This document shows positions 7,931 through 16,547 of a stretch of DNA of 64,000 nucleotides, piece after piece. Made by a program: the position numbers and the translations under genes. Under the pieces are notes generated by a model, which saw nothing but the letters and a program-made list of their open reading frames with translations, was not told the DNA's origin and did not search any database. Within the stretch, counting starts at the first letter, position 1. Each line of letters begins with the position of its first letter. This stretch comes from an uncultured Parabacteroides sp. (GTDB lineage: Bacteria > Bacteroidota > Bacteroidia > Bacteroidales > Tannerellaceae): the NCBI GenBank assembly GCA_937894065.1, contig CALCST010000030.1, positions 98,076 to 162,075 of the forward strand. The letters are read 5' to 3'.

Positions 7931-9874
7931 ATGACTCAGATAAATTCAAAAATCCCTCAGGGCCCTTTGGCTGAGAAGTGGAAAAATTATAAAGATCACC
8001 AGAAATTGGTGAACCCGGCAAATAAACGCCGTTTGGATATCATCGTTGTTGGTACAGGTTTGGCTGGTGCTTCAGCTGCTGCATCATTGGCAGAAATGGG
8101 ATTCAACGTGTTGAACTTCTGTATTCAGGACTCTCCACGTCGTGCTCACTCAATTGCTGCACAGGGTGGTATCAATGCTGCTAAGAACTATCAGAATGAT
8201 GGTGACTCAGTTTACCGTTTGTTCTACGATACAATCAAGGGTGGTGACTACCGTGCACGTGAAGCAAACGTATATCGTTTGGCTGAAGTGTCAAATTCTA
8301 TCATCGACCAGTGCGTAGCTCAGGGTGTTCCTTTCGCTCGTGAATATGGTGGTTTGTTGGATAACCGTTCATTCGGTGGTGCTCAGGTATCGCGTACGTT
8401 CTATGCCCGCGGTCAGACCGGTCAGCAGTTGCTTTTGGGTGCTTATTCTGCATTGAGCCGCCAGATTGGTTTGGGTAAAGTTAAGATGTATACTCGTCAC
8501 GAAATGTTGGACGTTGTTAAAGTTGACGGTCGTGCTCGTGGTATCATCGCTCGTAACTTGGTTACAGGTGCTATCGAACGTTATGCTGCTCACGCAGTAG
8601 TTGTTGCAACAGGTGGTTATGTAAATACATTCTTCTTGTCAACAAACGCTATGGCATCAAACGGTTCTGCAGCATGGCAGTGCTACAAGAAAGGTGCATA
8701 CTTCGCAAACCCATGTATGGTTCAGATTCACCCAACTTGTATCCCTGTTAAAGGTGACTATCAGTCAAAATTGACTTTGATGTCAGAATCTTTGCGTAAC
8801 GATGGTCGTATCTGGGTTCCTAAGAAACTTGAAGATGCAAAAGCATTGCAGGCTGGAACTAAGAAAGGTAAAGATATTCCTGAAGAAGACCGTGACTATT
8901 ACTTGGAACGCCGTTATCCTGCATTCGGTAACTTGGTTCCTCGTGACGTTGCATCACGTGCTGCTAAAGAACGTTGTGACGCTGGTTTCGGTGTAAACAA
9001 CACAGGTTTGGCTGTATTCCTTGACTTCTCTGACGCTATCAAACGTCTTGGTAAGGATGTGGTTAAACAGAAATATGGTAACTTGTTCGATATGTACGAA
9101 GAAATTACCAACGATGATCCATATGAAACTCCAATGATGATCTATCCTGCATTGCACTATTCAATGGGTGGTCTTTGGGTTGACTATGAATTGCAGACTT
9201 CTATTCCTGGTTTGTTCGCTATTGGTGAAGCTAACTTCTCTGACCACGGTGCTAACCGTTTGGGTGCATCTGCATTGATGCAGGGATTGGCTGACGGTTA
9301 CTTCGTATTGCCATATACAATCCAGAACTATCTTGCAGACCAGATTCAGGTTCCTCGTTTCAGCACAGACCTTCCGGAATTTGTTGAAGCTGAAAAAGCT
9401 ATCAAGGCTCGTATCCAGAAGTTGATGAGCATCAAGGGTAAAGAATCTGTAGATTCAATCCACCGCAAACTTGGTCATATCATGTGGGAACATATCGGTA
9501 TGGCTCGTGATGAAAAAGGTTTGCAGGAAGCTATCGAAATGTTGAAAGACTTGAAGAAGGAATTCTGGAGCAATGTATATGTTCCTGGTGATCCAGAAAA
9601 CTTGAATGTCGAATTGGAAAAAGCTTTGCGTTTGGCTGACTTTATCGAAATCGGTACTTTGATGGCTCGTGATGCTTTGAACCGTGCTGAATCTTGTGGT
9701 GGTCACTTCCGTACAGAACACCAGACTGAAGAAGGTGAAGCATTGCGCCACGACGACAAGTTCATGTATGTAGCTTGTTGGGAATATCAGGGTGAAGACA
9801 AAGATCCTGTTATGCTCAAGGAAGATTTGAACTATGAGTTTGTGGTTCCTCAGACACGTAATTACAAAAAGTAA
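7931..9874 (+). CDS. frdA: Fumarate reductase/succinate dehydrogenase flavoprotein subunit
   Basis: A 647-residue flavoprotein. The FAD-binding Rossmann motif VVGTGLAGASAA lies near residues 39-50, and the sequence RRAHSIAAQGGINAA near residue 72 contains the histidine to which FAD is covalently attached in this family. The catalytic region HPTCIPV and the HGANRLGASAL stretch follow. It reduces fumarate to succinate (or the reverse) on the cytoplasmic face of the inner membrane. The length matches the long Bacteroidetes/Wolinella-type subunit that pairs with a single cytochrome b. Codon use is strongly biased (GGT, CGT, GCT), as expected for a highly expressed gene. Confidence 0.95.
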   Translation: MTQINSKIPQGPLAEKWKNYKDHQKLVNPANKRRLDIIVVGTGLAGASAAASLAEMGFNVLNFCIQDSPRRAHSIAAQGGINAAKNYQNDGDSVYRLFYDTIKGGDYRAREANVYRLAEVSNSIIDQCVAQGVPFAREYGGLLDNRSFGGAQVSRTFYARGQTGQQLLLGAYSALSRQIGLGKVKMYTRHEMLDVVKVDGRARGIIARNLVTGAIERYAAHAVVVATGGYVNTFFLSTNAMASNGSAAWQCYKKGAYFANPCMVQIHPTCIPVKGDYQSKLTLMSESLRNDGRIWVPKKLEDAKALQAGTKKGKDIPEEDRDYYLERRYPAFGNLVPRDVASRAAKERCDAGFGVNNTGLAVFLDFSDAIKRLGKDVVKQKYGNLFDMYEEITNDDPYETPMMIYPALHYSMGGLWVDYELQTSIPGLFAIGEANFSDHGANRLGASALMQGLADGYFVLPYTIQNYLADQIQVPRFSTDLPEFVEAEKAIKARIQKLMSIKGKESVDSIHRKLGHIMWEHIGMARDEKGLQEAIEMLKDLKKEFWSNVYVPGDPENLNVELEKALRLADFIEIGTLMARDALNRAESCGGHFRTEHQTEEGEALRHDDKFMYVACWEYQGEDKDPVMLKEDLNYEFVVPQTRNYKK

Positions 9875-9967
9875 GTTTGTAAGTTTATAAGTTTTATAGA
9901 ACTTAAAAACTCAATAACAGTAAAACTTAAAAACTAATAAACTAAAAAACTTAAAAACTAAAAAAGT
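9875..9967 (+). repeat. AAACTYAA octamer leader upstream of frdB
   Basis: AAGTTTGTAAGTTTATAAGTTTTATAGAACTTAAAAACTC gives a weak hairpin. A run of AAACTTAA/AAACTAAT-type octamers then continues to within a few bases of the ATG. The hairpin arm of the CTTGTCAACT type is absent here. Confidence 0.65.
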
Positions 9968-10723
9968 ATGGACAAAGATATAAAAGTAACGCTTAAAGTT
10001 TGGCGTCAAAGAGGTCCTAAAGAAAAAGGACAGTTCGAGACTTACCAAATCGACAAAATCAATCAGAGTGTTTCTTTCTTGGAAATGTTGGACATTTTGA
10101 ATGAGCGTTTGGTTAGCGAAGGAAAAGAACCAATTGTATTCGATCACGACTGCCGTGAAGGTATCTGCGGTATGTGTTCATTGTATGTAAACGGTCATCC
10201 TCATGGACCTGCAACAGGTGCAACAACTTGCCAGTTGTATATGCGTCGTTTCCATGATGGCGAAACTATTACTATCGAACCGTGGCGTTCTGCAGGTTTC
10301 CCTGTAATCCGCGACTTGATGGTTGACCGTTCTGCTTATGATAAAATCATGCAGGCTGGTGGTTTCGTATCTGTAAACACAGGTGGTGTTCCTGATGCTA
10401 ATGCAATTCCAATTCCTAAGAAAGATGCTGACTTGGCAATGGATGCTGCTGCTTGTATCGGTTGTGGTGCTTGTGCTGCTGCATGTAAGAATGGTTCAGC
10501 TATGTTGTTCGTTTCTGCTAAAGTAAGCCAGTTGGCATTGTTGCCACAGGGTCGTGTTGAAGCTGCTCGCCGTGCTAAGGCAATGGTTGCTAAAATGGAC
10601 GAACTTGGTTTCGGTAACTGTACTAACACTCGTGCTTGCGAAATGGAATGTCCTAAGAACATTTCTGTTAGCAACATCGCTCGCTTGAACCGTGAGTTCT
10701 TGAAAGCTAAATTGAAAGACTAA
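9968..10723 (+). CDS. frdB: Fumarate reductase/succinate dehydrogenase iron-sulfur subunit
   Basis: A 251-residue electron-transfer subunit with three cysteine clusters. CREGICGMCSLYVNG (about residue 61) binds the 2Fe-2S centre. CIGCGACAAAC (about 163-173) and CTNTRACEMECP (about 217-228) bind the 4Fe-4S and 3Fe-4S centres. It links the flavoprotein to the cytochrome b anchor. It is the last gene of the frdCAB unit and is followed by a strong terminator. Codon use resembles frdA, again suggesting high expression. Confidence 0.95.
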   Translation: MDKDIKVTLKVWRQRGPKEKGQFETYQIDKINQSVSFLEMLDILNERLVSEGKEPIVFDHDCREGICGMCSLYVNGHPHGPATGATTCQLYMRRFHDGETITIEPWRSAGFPVIRDLMVDRSAYDKIMQAGGFVSVNTGGVPDANAIPIPKKDADLAMDAAACIGCGACAAACKNGSAMLFVSAKVSQLALLPQGRVEAARRAKAMVAKMDELGFGNCTNTRACEMECPKNISVSNIARLNREFLKAKLKD

Positions 10724-10747
10724 TATTATTGTCTTAGATATTTTTGT

Positions 10748-10783
10748 AAAGAGGCCTGGCTTTGTGCTGGGCCTCTTTTTTTT
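10748..10783 (+). terminator. Rho-independent terminator after frdCAB
   Basis: AAAGAGGCC (10748-10756) pairs with GGCCTCTTT (10770-10778), followed directly by a run of T residues. Confidence 0.85.
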
Positions 10784-10908
10784 GTAGGAGTTAAGGTGTT
10801 AAGGTGAATATGTTGGGGTGGTAATATCTTTCTATATATTTAGATAATATAGGATTCGTCTCAGCAAAAAATCAAGCAAGCTTATTTTTTTCTGCTTTCG
10901 ACTTTCAC

Positions 10909-10916
10909 TATATTTG
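10909..10916 (+). promoter_or_regulatory. Promoter -7 element for the TPR lipoprotein gene
   Basis: TATATTTG matches TAnnTTTG exactly and lies 36 bases before the ATG at 10952. A T-rich stretch sits at the -33 distance. Confidence 0.5.
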
Positions 10917-10951
10917 TTTTTCGTTAAAAACAATAAGCAGTTCCATTCGGT

Positions 10952-12697
10952 ATGAGGTTGGTGTATTCGGTTCTTATCTTGCTGTGCATATGTTTGATGT
11001 CCGGTTGTCTGTCGGAGAGTGAGCGCGAGGCTATCCGTCTTATGGATCGGGCCGAATCCTTGTTACAGTCCGACCCGCATGGGGCTTATGAGGTGTTGGA
11101 TAGTATACCTTTTCCAGATGAGTTACATGATAAGAATTTAAGTCGGTGGTGTTTGATGATGATTCATCTTTCAGATACAATTAATACACGGTTCCCTTAT
11201 CTTCCTCAAGTAAAGCGGATGTGTAATTATGTACAAAAGAATGGAACTACTAAAGAACAAGTACGTGCATTGCTACATTTAGGAAAATGTTATAGTGATA
11301 ATTTGGATTTCGAACAAGCAATTATAACTTACTCTGAAGCATTTGTAAAGAGTTCAGAGTCTAAAAATTGGGGACAAGCCGGTTATGTCGTTAGTCATAT
11401 GGGGGATGTATATCAATTTCAAGAGCTTTATTTTGAAGCAATACAGAAATATCTTCAGGCTGCTGTTTTTTTTCAGAAAGCGGGAAATTTTCGCAGTCAA
11501 GCGATAGCTTGGGTAGAAGCGAGCCGTAATTATGTATTGTCTGATTCTTTGGATATAGCTTTGGCTTATATGCATCGTGCTGATAGTTTAATTTCGATAT
11601 ACGGCGACTCAACGGATATGGCTGTTGTTTTTAATGGTTTAGGAAATATATACAAAGCTCAGAAAGAATACTCATTAGCAGAGTTATATTATAAAAAAAG
11701 TATAGCCTATGACTCTCAAGAATCTGCTCCTGATAATTTGGCATTGGCTGATTTATTCCTTTTGCAGGGTAATTTAGAAAAAGCTCGTTATTATCATATA
11801 TTAGCAAATGTTCCTTCTGAAAACCCAGAAACTCCTCTTGAATGGCTTTATCAATCTTATCAGATAGAACAAAAAGCAGGAAATGTTACAGTGGCTTTGA
11901 GCTGTTTGGAACAATACATAGAAGCTACGGATAGTATTATGGTTATCAAACAGAATGTGAATATCCAAGGGAAAGAAGATTTATATAAATATAATCGTAT
12001 ATTGACAAATAATCAGCTTCTGAAGATTCGTCAAAAAGACCAGATGGTGATATTCTTGTTTGTCGCTTTTTCTTTTGTACTTAGTATTATATTGATATTG
12101 TTGAGACTAAAATCTAGGAATCTGGATTTGATACGAAAAGAGAAAGAAATACTTAATTTGAAAAATCATTTATATGAAGTAGAGTGTGATTTGAATACTC
12201 TTTCAAAAGAACTGGAGAGTCATAAGGAACAAATAGATATACAAAAGGGACAATTATCTAAAAGAGTAGAAGATTTATATCAGCAGAAAATTGAAGAGAT
12301 AGAAATTATCCGAAAACAAATACAGGAAAGAAATTGGGATTTATTGGAAAGTTCTGCTATAACTCGTAAAGTAAAGAAATTGTCACAAAAGTTGATTCCT
12401 AATGCAAATGAATCGCCTTTGACGGAAAAAGATTGGAATGCCATCTACAAGCTCCTTGATTCCTTGTATCCGAGTCTGGATGCTGTTTTAAGTCGGCACG
12501 GTTTGACTCTTACCGAGAAGAAATACGCATATTTATCTTTCTTCCGTTTGGAAGATAAACAGGAGGCTATCCTATTGGCTGTAGAAGCCGGCACACCCAA
12601 GAAATACCACAACCGTATCCGCCAGAAATTAGGAATCAACCGGATGGAAGAGAAGGTTTACCTTTATCTGGCCCGCCATTCCCAAGCTTTATCCTAA
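10952..12697 (+). CDS. TPR lipoprotein with membrane helix, coiled coil and C-terminal helix-turn-helix-like domain
   Basis: A 581-residue protein of a type common in Bacteroidetes. A signal peptide with lipobox LMSGC places Cys near residue 19. Tetratricopeptide-like helical repeats fill residues about 60-340. A transmembrane helix (QMVIFLFVAFSFVLSIILILL) lies near 363-386, a coiled coil near 393-465, and a C-terminal domain near 488-575. That last domain (LTEKKYAYLSFF ... YHNRIRQKLGI) loosely follows the LuxR/GerE helix-turn-helix pattern. I infer a one-protein sensor-regulator: outside repeats sense a signal and the inside tail acts on DNA or a partner. Its target is unknown; the barrel protein gene next door is a candidate. 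Confidence 0.8.
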   Translation: MRLVYSVLILLCICLMSGCLSESEREAIRLMDRAESLLQSDPHGAYEVLDSIPFPDELHDKNLSRWCLMMIHLSDTINTRFPYLPQVKRMCNYVQKNGTTKEQVRALLHLGKCYSDNLDFEQAIITYSEAFVKSSESKNWGQAGYVVSHMGDVYQFQELYFEAIQKYLQAAVFFQKAGNFRSQAIAWVEASRNYVLSDSLDIALAYMHRADSLISIYGDSTDMAVVFNGLGNIYKAQKEYSLAELYYKKSIAYDSQESAPDNLALADLFLLQGNLEKARYYHILANVPSENPETPLEWLYQSYQIEQKAGNVTVALSCLEQYIEATDSIMVIKQNVNIQGKEDLYKYNRILTNNQLLKIRQKDQMVIFLFVAFSFVLSIILILLRLKSRNLDLIRKEKEILNLKNHLYEVECDLNTLSKELESHKEQIDIQKGQLSKRVEDLYQQKIEEIEIIRKQIQERNWDLLESSAITRKVKKLSQKLIPNANESPLTEKDWNAIYKLLDSLYPSLDAVLSRHGLTLTEKKYAYLSFFRLEDKQEAILLAVEAGTPKKYHNRIRQKLGINRMEEKVYLYLARHSQALS

Positions 12698-12875
12698 GTT
12701 GCTGATTCTCGCTTTGTTTTTCCGGATATTGTCTACCTTTTAATTTTTATCGGATTGTAAATGATTGATACATAAAATATTCTTAATACTATCTGTCTAC
12801 CTTTAAAACGCTGATTCCTTTTGTAGGTTCGGAATGTAGGGCTTTTTTTGCAGCTGTAATTTAAAAAACAAGGAT

Positions 12876-13376
12876 ATGAAGATTGTAAATAAATTCATTT
12901 TAATGAAGAAACTGTTCTTATTACTGATTACTTGTTTAAGTACCGCTTTAACCTTCGCACAGACGAAGAGCATCGAGTTCGAACCTCGTGTCGGTACTTC
13001 TTTGCTTACGACATTCGATGGCGATATGAGTGTGGGTTATAATTTGGGCGGAATGGCTGCATTCCCGGTTACGGATAAATTTTATATTAACCCGGGAATC
13101 TCATTTTTTGCCACCCAAATGTCCGGCGAAGATGTGGCAGTTTTGCATATACCTGTTTATGCTTCTTACCGCATTCCGATACAGGAAAGCCGCTTGCGTC
13201 TAAATGTTGGGCCATATGCCCAGTTGGGTATGGCGTATGATTTCGGCCTTTCCGCCGAGGTTGGACTTGAATACAGAAGGTGGTACGGCGGGATCAATGC
13301 TTACCAGACTTTGTTGCTGGATGAGAATGCTACTTTCTTTGGTCTCTCGTTTGGTTATAAGTTCTTGTTGAAGTAA
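12876..13376 (+). CDS. Small outer-membrane beta-barrel protein
   Basis: A 166-residue secreted protein. A second ATG at 12903 begins MKKLFLLLITCLSTALTFAQ, an ideal signal peptide, and may be the true start (157 residues). The ATG at 12876 is preceded by AAGGA at only one base, too close for normal use. The mature part alternates hydrophobic and polar residues with many Gly and aromatic residues (YNLGGMAAFPV, FYINPGISFF, GLEYRRWYGG). It ends in a terminal-strand pattern LSFGYKFLLK, as expected for an eight-stranded OmpA/OmpW-like barrel. No function can be assigned. A terminator follows. Confidence 0.75.
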   Translation: MKIVNKFILMKKLFLLLITCLSTALTFAQTKSIEFEPRVGTSLLTTFDGDMSVGYNLGGMAAFPVTDKFYINPGISFFATQMSGEDVAVLHIPVYASYRIPIQESRLRLNVGPYAQLGMAYDFGLSAEVGLEYRRWYGGINAYQTLLLDENATFFGLSFGYKFLLK

Positions 13377-13404
13377 TTGATTTTAATAGAGAAGATAACA
13401 ATAT

Positions 13405-13446
13405 AAAGGCCCGGAAGTCGGAATAGGCTTCTGGGCTTTTTCTTTT
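13405..13446 (+). terminator. Rho-independent terminator after the barrel protein gene
   Basis: AAAGGCCCGGAAGTC pairs, with one bulge and a wobble, to GGCTTCTGGGCTTT, followed by TTCTTTTGTTTT. Confidence 0.75.
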
Positions 13447-13603
13447 GTTTTAGAAGATATATAAACTTTTGCTTATCCCTTTTGTGCGTCACGTCCTTTT
13501 CGGTCCAAAAGGTGGAGCATGGAGCTTTGGCAGAAGCGAGTTTGGTTTTTCCTTTGTAGGAGAAAGAAAAATTTGCCAGATATGCTTTGTGGTAAAACGA
13601 TAA
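13447..13603. other. Intergenic sequence before the export locus
   Basis: No gene is seen here. A stretch at about 13490-13570 is richer in G and C than its surroundings and contains an imperfect inverted repeat (TTTTCGGTCCAAAAGG). I could not assign it. The regulatory dyads of the export locus begin at 13604. Confidence 0.4.
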
Positions 13604-13640
13604 CCGAAAACGAACATTATTAGTGTTCGAAAACGGACAC
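13604..13640 (+). promoter_or_regulatory. Paired upstream dyads, probable NtrC-type activator sites
   Basis: The strong site GTGTTCG-AAAA-CGGACAC occupies 13623-13640. A weaker half-conserved site, CCG-AAAA-CGAACAT, lies at 13604-13617, its centre 23 bases upstream. The strong site's centre is about 50 bases upstream of the sigma-54 -24 element. The same dyad with the same spacing occurs at 27338-27375. Confidence 0.7.
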
Positions 13641-13681
13641 TTGTTATTTCACGTGTATTGTATTCCAGTTAGTTATGTTTT

Positions 13682-13697
13682 TGGCATAGGATTTGTA
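13682..13697 (+). promoter_or_regulatory. Sigma-54 promoter for the export operon
   Basis: TGGCATAGGATTTGTA has the -24 GG (13683-13684) and the -12 element (GT instead of GC at 13695-13696) separated by exactly 10 bases, as sigma-54 requires. Transcription should start near 13708. It is one base off the consensus TGGCAC-N5-TTGC. Confidence 0.7.
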
Positions 13698-13791
13698 AAA
13701 GAAGGAGTAGAGAATTCTTGGAAATTGAAAATTGAAAATTAAAAATTGAAAACAAAATTTCTGAGTTCTCTTTTTTTCTGTGTTGAAAAAT

Positions 13792-13831
13792 AAACTCAAA
13801 AACTTAAAAACTCAAAAACTCAAAAACTTAA
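13792..13831 (+). repeat. Perfect AAACTYAA octamer tract
   Basis: Five uninterrupted octamers: AAACTCAA, AAACTTAA, AAACTCAA, AAACTCAA, AAACTTAA. They end six bases before the ATG of the adaptor gene. This is the cleanest example of the octamer leader in the window. Confidence 0.85.
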
Positions 13832-13837
13832 AAATAT

Positions 13838-15085
13838 ATGGATCGCGAAATATCAAAAGAACAACGTGTTCGTGAACAAAGGAAAATATGGATAAAATGG
13901 GGAGGAGCTTTGCTTGCCGGAATTCTTGCTGTTGTCGGTATAATGAATTTTATGCAGCAGAGTTTGCAGGCTAAGGATTTGGTGTTTTCCGTTGTGGATG
14001 AAGGAAGCATAGATGTTTCAGTTAGTGCTTCCGGAAAAGTGGTGCCGGCTTTCGAGGAAATAATAAATTCTCCTATTAATTCCAGAATACTTGAGGTGTA
14101 TAAAAAAGGTGGTGATTCTGTAGATATTGGAACTCCTATTCTGCGCCTGGACTTGCTAAGTGCAGAGAATGATTACAAGAAACAGCTCGACGAAGTGCAG
14201 ATGAACCAATTGAAACTTGAGCAGCTCCGAATACAGAACAAAAGTAAACTTTCGGAGATGGAAATGCAATTGAAGGTTTCAAGGATGGAACTAAGCCGTA
14301 AGGCTGTTGAACTTAAGAATGAACAATATCTTGACAGTCTTGGAGCGGGAACTACAGATAAAGTGCGTCAGGTGGAACTTGATTATAATGTCAGTAAACT
14401 GAAACTGGAAGAAGACGAACAAAAATATATAAATGAACAGGCTACTGCTGATGCGGATTTGAAAGTGAAACAATTGGAGCTTAACATAGCACGCAAGAAT
14501 CTTGAAGAGACCAAACGTACGCTTGATGACGCACGTATTAAAGCTCCTAGAAAGGCAATCCTTACTTATGTTAATACAGAAATCGGTGCGCAGGTAGCTC
14601 AGGGAGAGAAGGTGGCTGTAGTGTCAGACTTGTCACATTTTAAGATTGAGGGAGAAATAGCAGATACATACGGAGATCGAATTGCTGCAGGTAGCCGTGC
14701 AATAGTTAAGATAGGAAAAGACGAACTTGAAGGAGTGGTTACAGATATAACTCCATTATCAAAGAATGGTGTGATGGCTTTCTCAGTCCGTCTGGAGCAG
14801 GATAATCATAAACGACTACGTTCCGGTTTGAAAACAGACGTGTATGTATTGACTGCCGTTAAAGATGCAGTCAAGCGTATTGCTAACGGAAGTTATTATG
14901 TAGGTCCGGGTGAATATGAGTTGTTTGTACGTTCCGGAAACGAATTGTTGAAACGGAAAGTCCAGTTGGGTGACAGCAACTATGAACTGGTGGAAGTCGT
15001 CAGCGGACTTGAACCCGGAGATCAGGTTGTTGTATCGGATATGAGTAACTATAAGAATAAGAGAAAAATGAAATTAGATGAATAA
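13838..15085 (+). CDS. Periplasmic adaptor (HlyD/MacA-type membrane fusion protein)
   Basis: A 415-residue membrane fusion protein. One membrane helix lies near residues 18-38. A lipoyl/barrel-sandwich half begins at FSVVDEGSIDVSVSASGKV, and a long alpha-helical hairpin runs about 105-235 (many Lys, Glu and Leu). The returning lipoyl half (ARIKAPRKAILTYV) and beta-barrel domains follow. It would bridge the inner-membrane FtsX-type permeases and the TolC-like channel encoded at 27462. It is the first gene after the sigma-54 promoter. Substrate unknown; MacA-like systems export macrolides, peptides or lipoprotein-like molecules. Confidence 0.88.
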   Translation: MDREISKEQRVREQRKIWIKWGGALLAGILAVVGIMNFMQQSLQAKDLVFSVVDEGSIDVSVSASGKVVPAFEEIINSPINSRILEVYKKGGDSVDIGTPILRLDLLSAENDYKKQLDEVQMNQLKLEQLRIQNKSKLSEMEMQLKVSRMELSRKAVELKNEQYLDSLGAGTTDKVRQVELDYNVSKLKLEEDEQKYINEQATADADLKVKQLELNIARKNLEETKRTLDDARIKAPRKAILTYVNTEIGAQVAQGEKVAVVSDLSHFKIEGEIADTYGDRIAAGSRAIVKIGKDELEGVVTDITPLSKNGVMAFSVRLEQDNHKRLRSGLKTDVYVLTAVKDAVKRIANGSYYVGPGEYELFVRSGNELLKRKVQLGDSNYELVEVVSGLEPGDQVVVSDMSNYKNKRKMKLDE

Positions 15086-15156
15086 TGTGATGATGAATGA
15101 ATAAGGATTCACTATCGGGCGAGGAGACGATGTGAATCGTACTCCTCGTCAATTCA

Positions 15157-15258
15157 GTTAACAAGTGAACAAGGCTTCAGATATAAGATTATTCCCTTGT
15201 CAACTTGTTAAGTCATCAACTAATAAACTTAAAAAACTTACAAACTCAAAAATTCAAA
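15157..15258 (+). repeat. Leader element upstream of permease 1
   Basis: GTTAACAAGTGAACAAGGCTTCAG and CCCTTGTCAACTTGTTAAG form a stem, followed by AAACTTAA/AAACTCAA octamers up to the ATG. A longer frame starting at 15205 simply translates this element. Confidence 0.7.
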
Positions 15259-16530
15259 ATGTTTAAACAATACATCAAACAGGCATTTCAAATGCTGAAA
15301 GAGAACCGGCTGGTAAGCTCAATCTCTATTATAGGAACGGCAATTTCCATCACGATGATTATGATGGTGGTGCTGGTGTTGCAGGTACAGGTGGCTAATT
15401 ATTATCCGGAAGAACATCGTGACAGGATGTTGTTTGTGGAAGACGGAACCTGTGTGGAAAGTGAAGGTTCAAGAAATAACGGAAATATGTCAGATGAAGC
15501 AGTTCGAGAATGCTTCTATTCATTGAAGACACCGGAAGCTGTAACGGCTTATGCTCATGGAACAGAACCAGTATCAACTTTAGACAAACGTAATTATAAA
15601 GCGTACACCGTTAAAATGGTAGATACTAATTTCTGGAAAATATTTTCATTCAATTTCATAAAAGGAGCACCTTTTACTGAAGCGGATTTTTCTTCAGGTA
15701 TCAGACAAGTAGTCGTTACTGAATGGATGGCAAAGGAATTATTCGGAACAGTAGATGTAGTCGGTAAAGAAATAAAGCTCAATGCCGGTATAGGCCGTAT
15801 TTGCGGAGTTGTTGAGAATGTAAGTAAGGCTGCTTCGTCTGCTTATGCGGATGTTTGGTTTCCTTATACGGCATGGCCTTTGTTGGAACAATCTCGTGAG
15901 TTGGAGAATATGTCAGGACGTTTCAGTGTAATTCTTTTGGCAAAGAAATCAAGTGACTTTGATTCCATCCGTAAAGAATTGGATCAGCAGATTGCCCGTT
16001 ATAATGCTACAAAAGAAAATTATAAGATTTCGTTCTTTGAGAATCCGATTACCCAATGGGACAAAGCTATGGGGTCGGTAGGGCAGGCTTATGTTAAATG
16101 GAAAGATTTTTGGTTGGAAACGGGTGGCGCTATGCTTTTTCTGCTGCTTGTACCTGTTCTTAATTTACTTGGAGTTACACAATCCTCTATACGCAAACGT
16201 CAGGCAGAGATAGGCGTACGTAAAGCTTTTGGTGCGACAAGTGGGAAAATAGTTTCTCAGGTGTTGTATGAGAATGGAGTTATGTCTTTGATTGGTGGAA
16301 TGTTTGGCTTGTGTCTCTCTTGGGCATTGTTCCCATTATGTAAGGATTTTCTTCTGAAATCAAGTGATACAGCTCTTCGTGCAGAGATGCTATTCCGTCC
16401 GGAGGCATTTATTCTTGCATTACTTTTCTGTATGTTGATAAATTTTCTGTCGGCGGGTTTACCTGCATGGTGGATTTCACGCAAACCAATTTGTGATGCG
16501 CTGAAGAATGGTGAGGAAACAAATAAATAA
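15259..16530 (+). CDS. FtsX/MacB-type ABC permease, pair 1 member A
   Basis: A 423-residue permease counted from the ATG at 15259. Its plan is the MacB/FtsX type (type VII ABC). One N-terminal membrane helix (about residues 20-42, IIGTAISITMIMMVVLVL) is followed by a large periplasmic domain to about 285 (VCGVVENVSKAAS-type strands). Three more helices lie near 290-312, 340-365 and 385-415. The coupling segment GVRKAFGATSGKIVSQVLYEN precedes the third helix. Such proteins do not form a channel; they transmit ATP-driven movement to the periplasm. The next gene starts 17 bases later and encodes its likely partner. Confidence 0.88.
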   Translation: MFKQYIKQAFQMLKENRLVSSISIIGTAISITMIMMVVLVLQVQVANYYPEEHRDRMLFVEDGTCVESEGSRNNGNMSDEAVRECFYSLKTPEAVTAYAHGTEPVSTLDKRNYKAYTVKMVDTNFWKIFSFNFIKGAPFTEADFSSGIRQVVVTEWMAKELFGTVDVVGKEIKLNAGIGRICGVVENVSKAASSAYADVWFPYTAWPLLEQSRELENMSGRFSVILLAKKSSDFDSIRKELDQQIARYNATKENYKISFFENPITQWDKAMGSVGQAYVKWKDFWLETGGAMLFLLLVPVLNLLGVTQSSIRKRQAEIGVRKAFGATSGKIVSQVLYENGVMSLIGGMFGLCLSWALFPLCKDFLLKSSDTALRAEMLFRPEAFILALLFCMLINFLSAGLPAWWISRKPICDALKNGEETNK

Positions 16531-16547
16531 CGATAAAATAAACTAAT

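Noticed and set aside
13531..13548. A second sigma-54-like sequence (TTTGGCAGAAGCGAGTTTGG)
   Set aside because: The base pair at the -12 position is not GC or GT at the required 10-base gap after GG, and no dyad lies at the right distance upstream.
15205..15258. Upstream starts for the permease at 15259 and, in the same way, for genes at 5079, 29156 and 32741
   Set aside because: In each case the added residues (patterns such as QLINLK, KLKNSK) are just translated CAACTYGT and AAACTYAA octamers.
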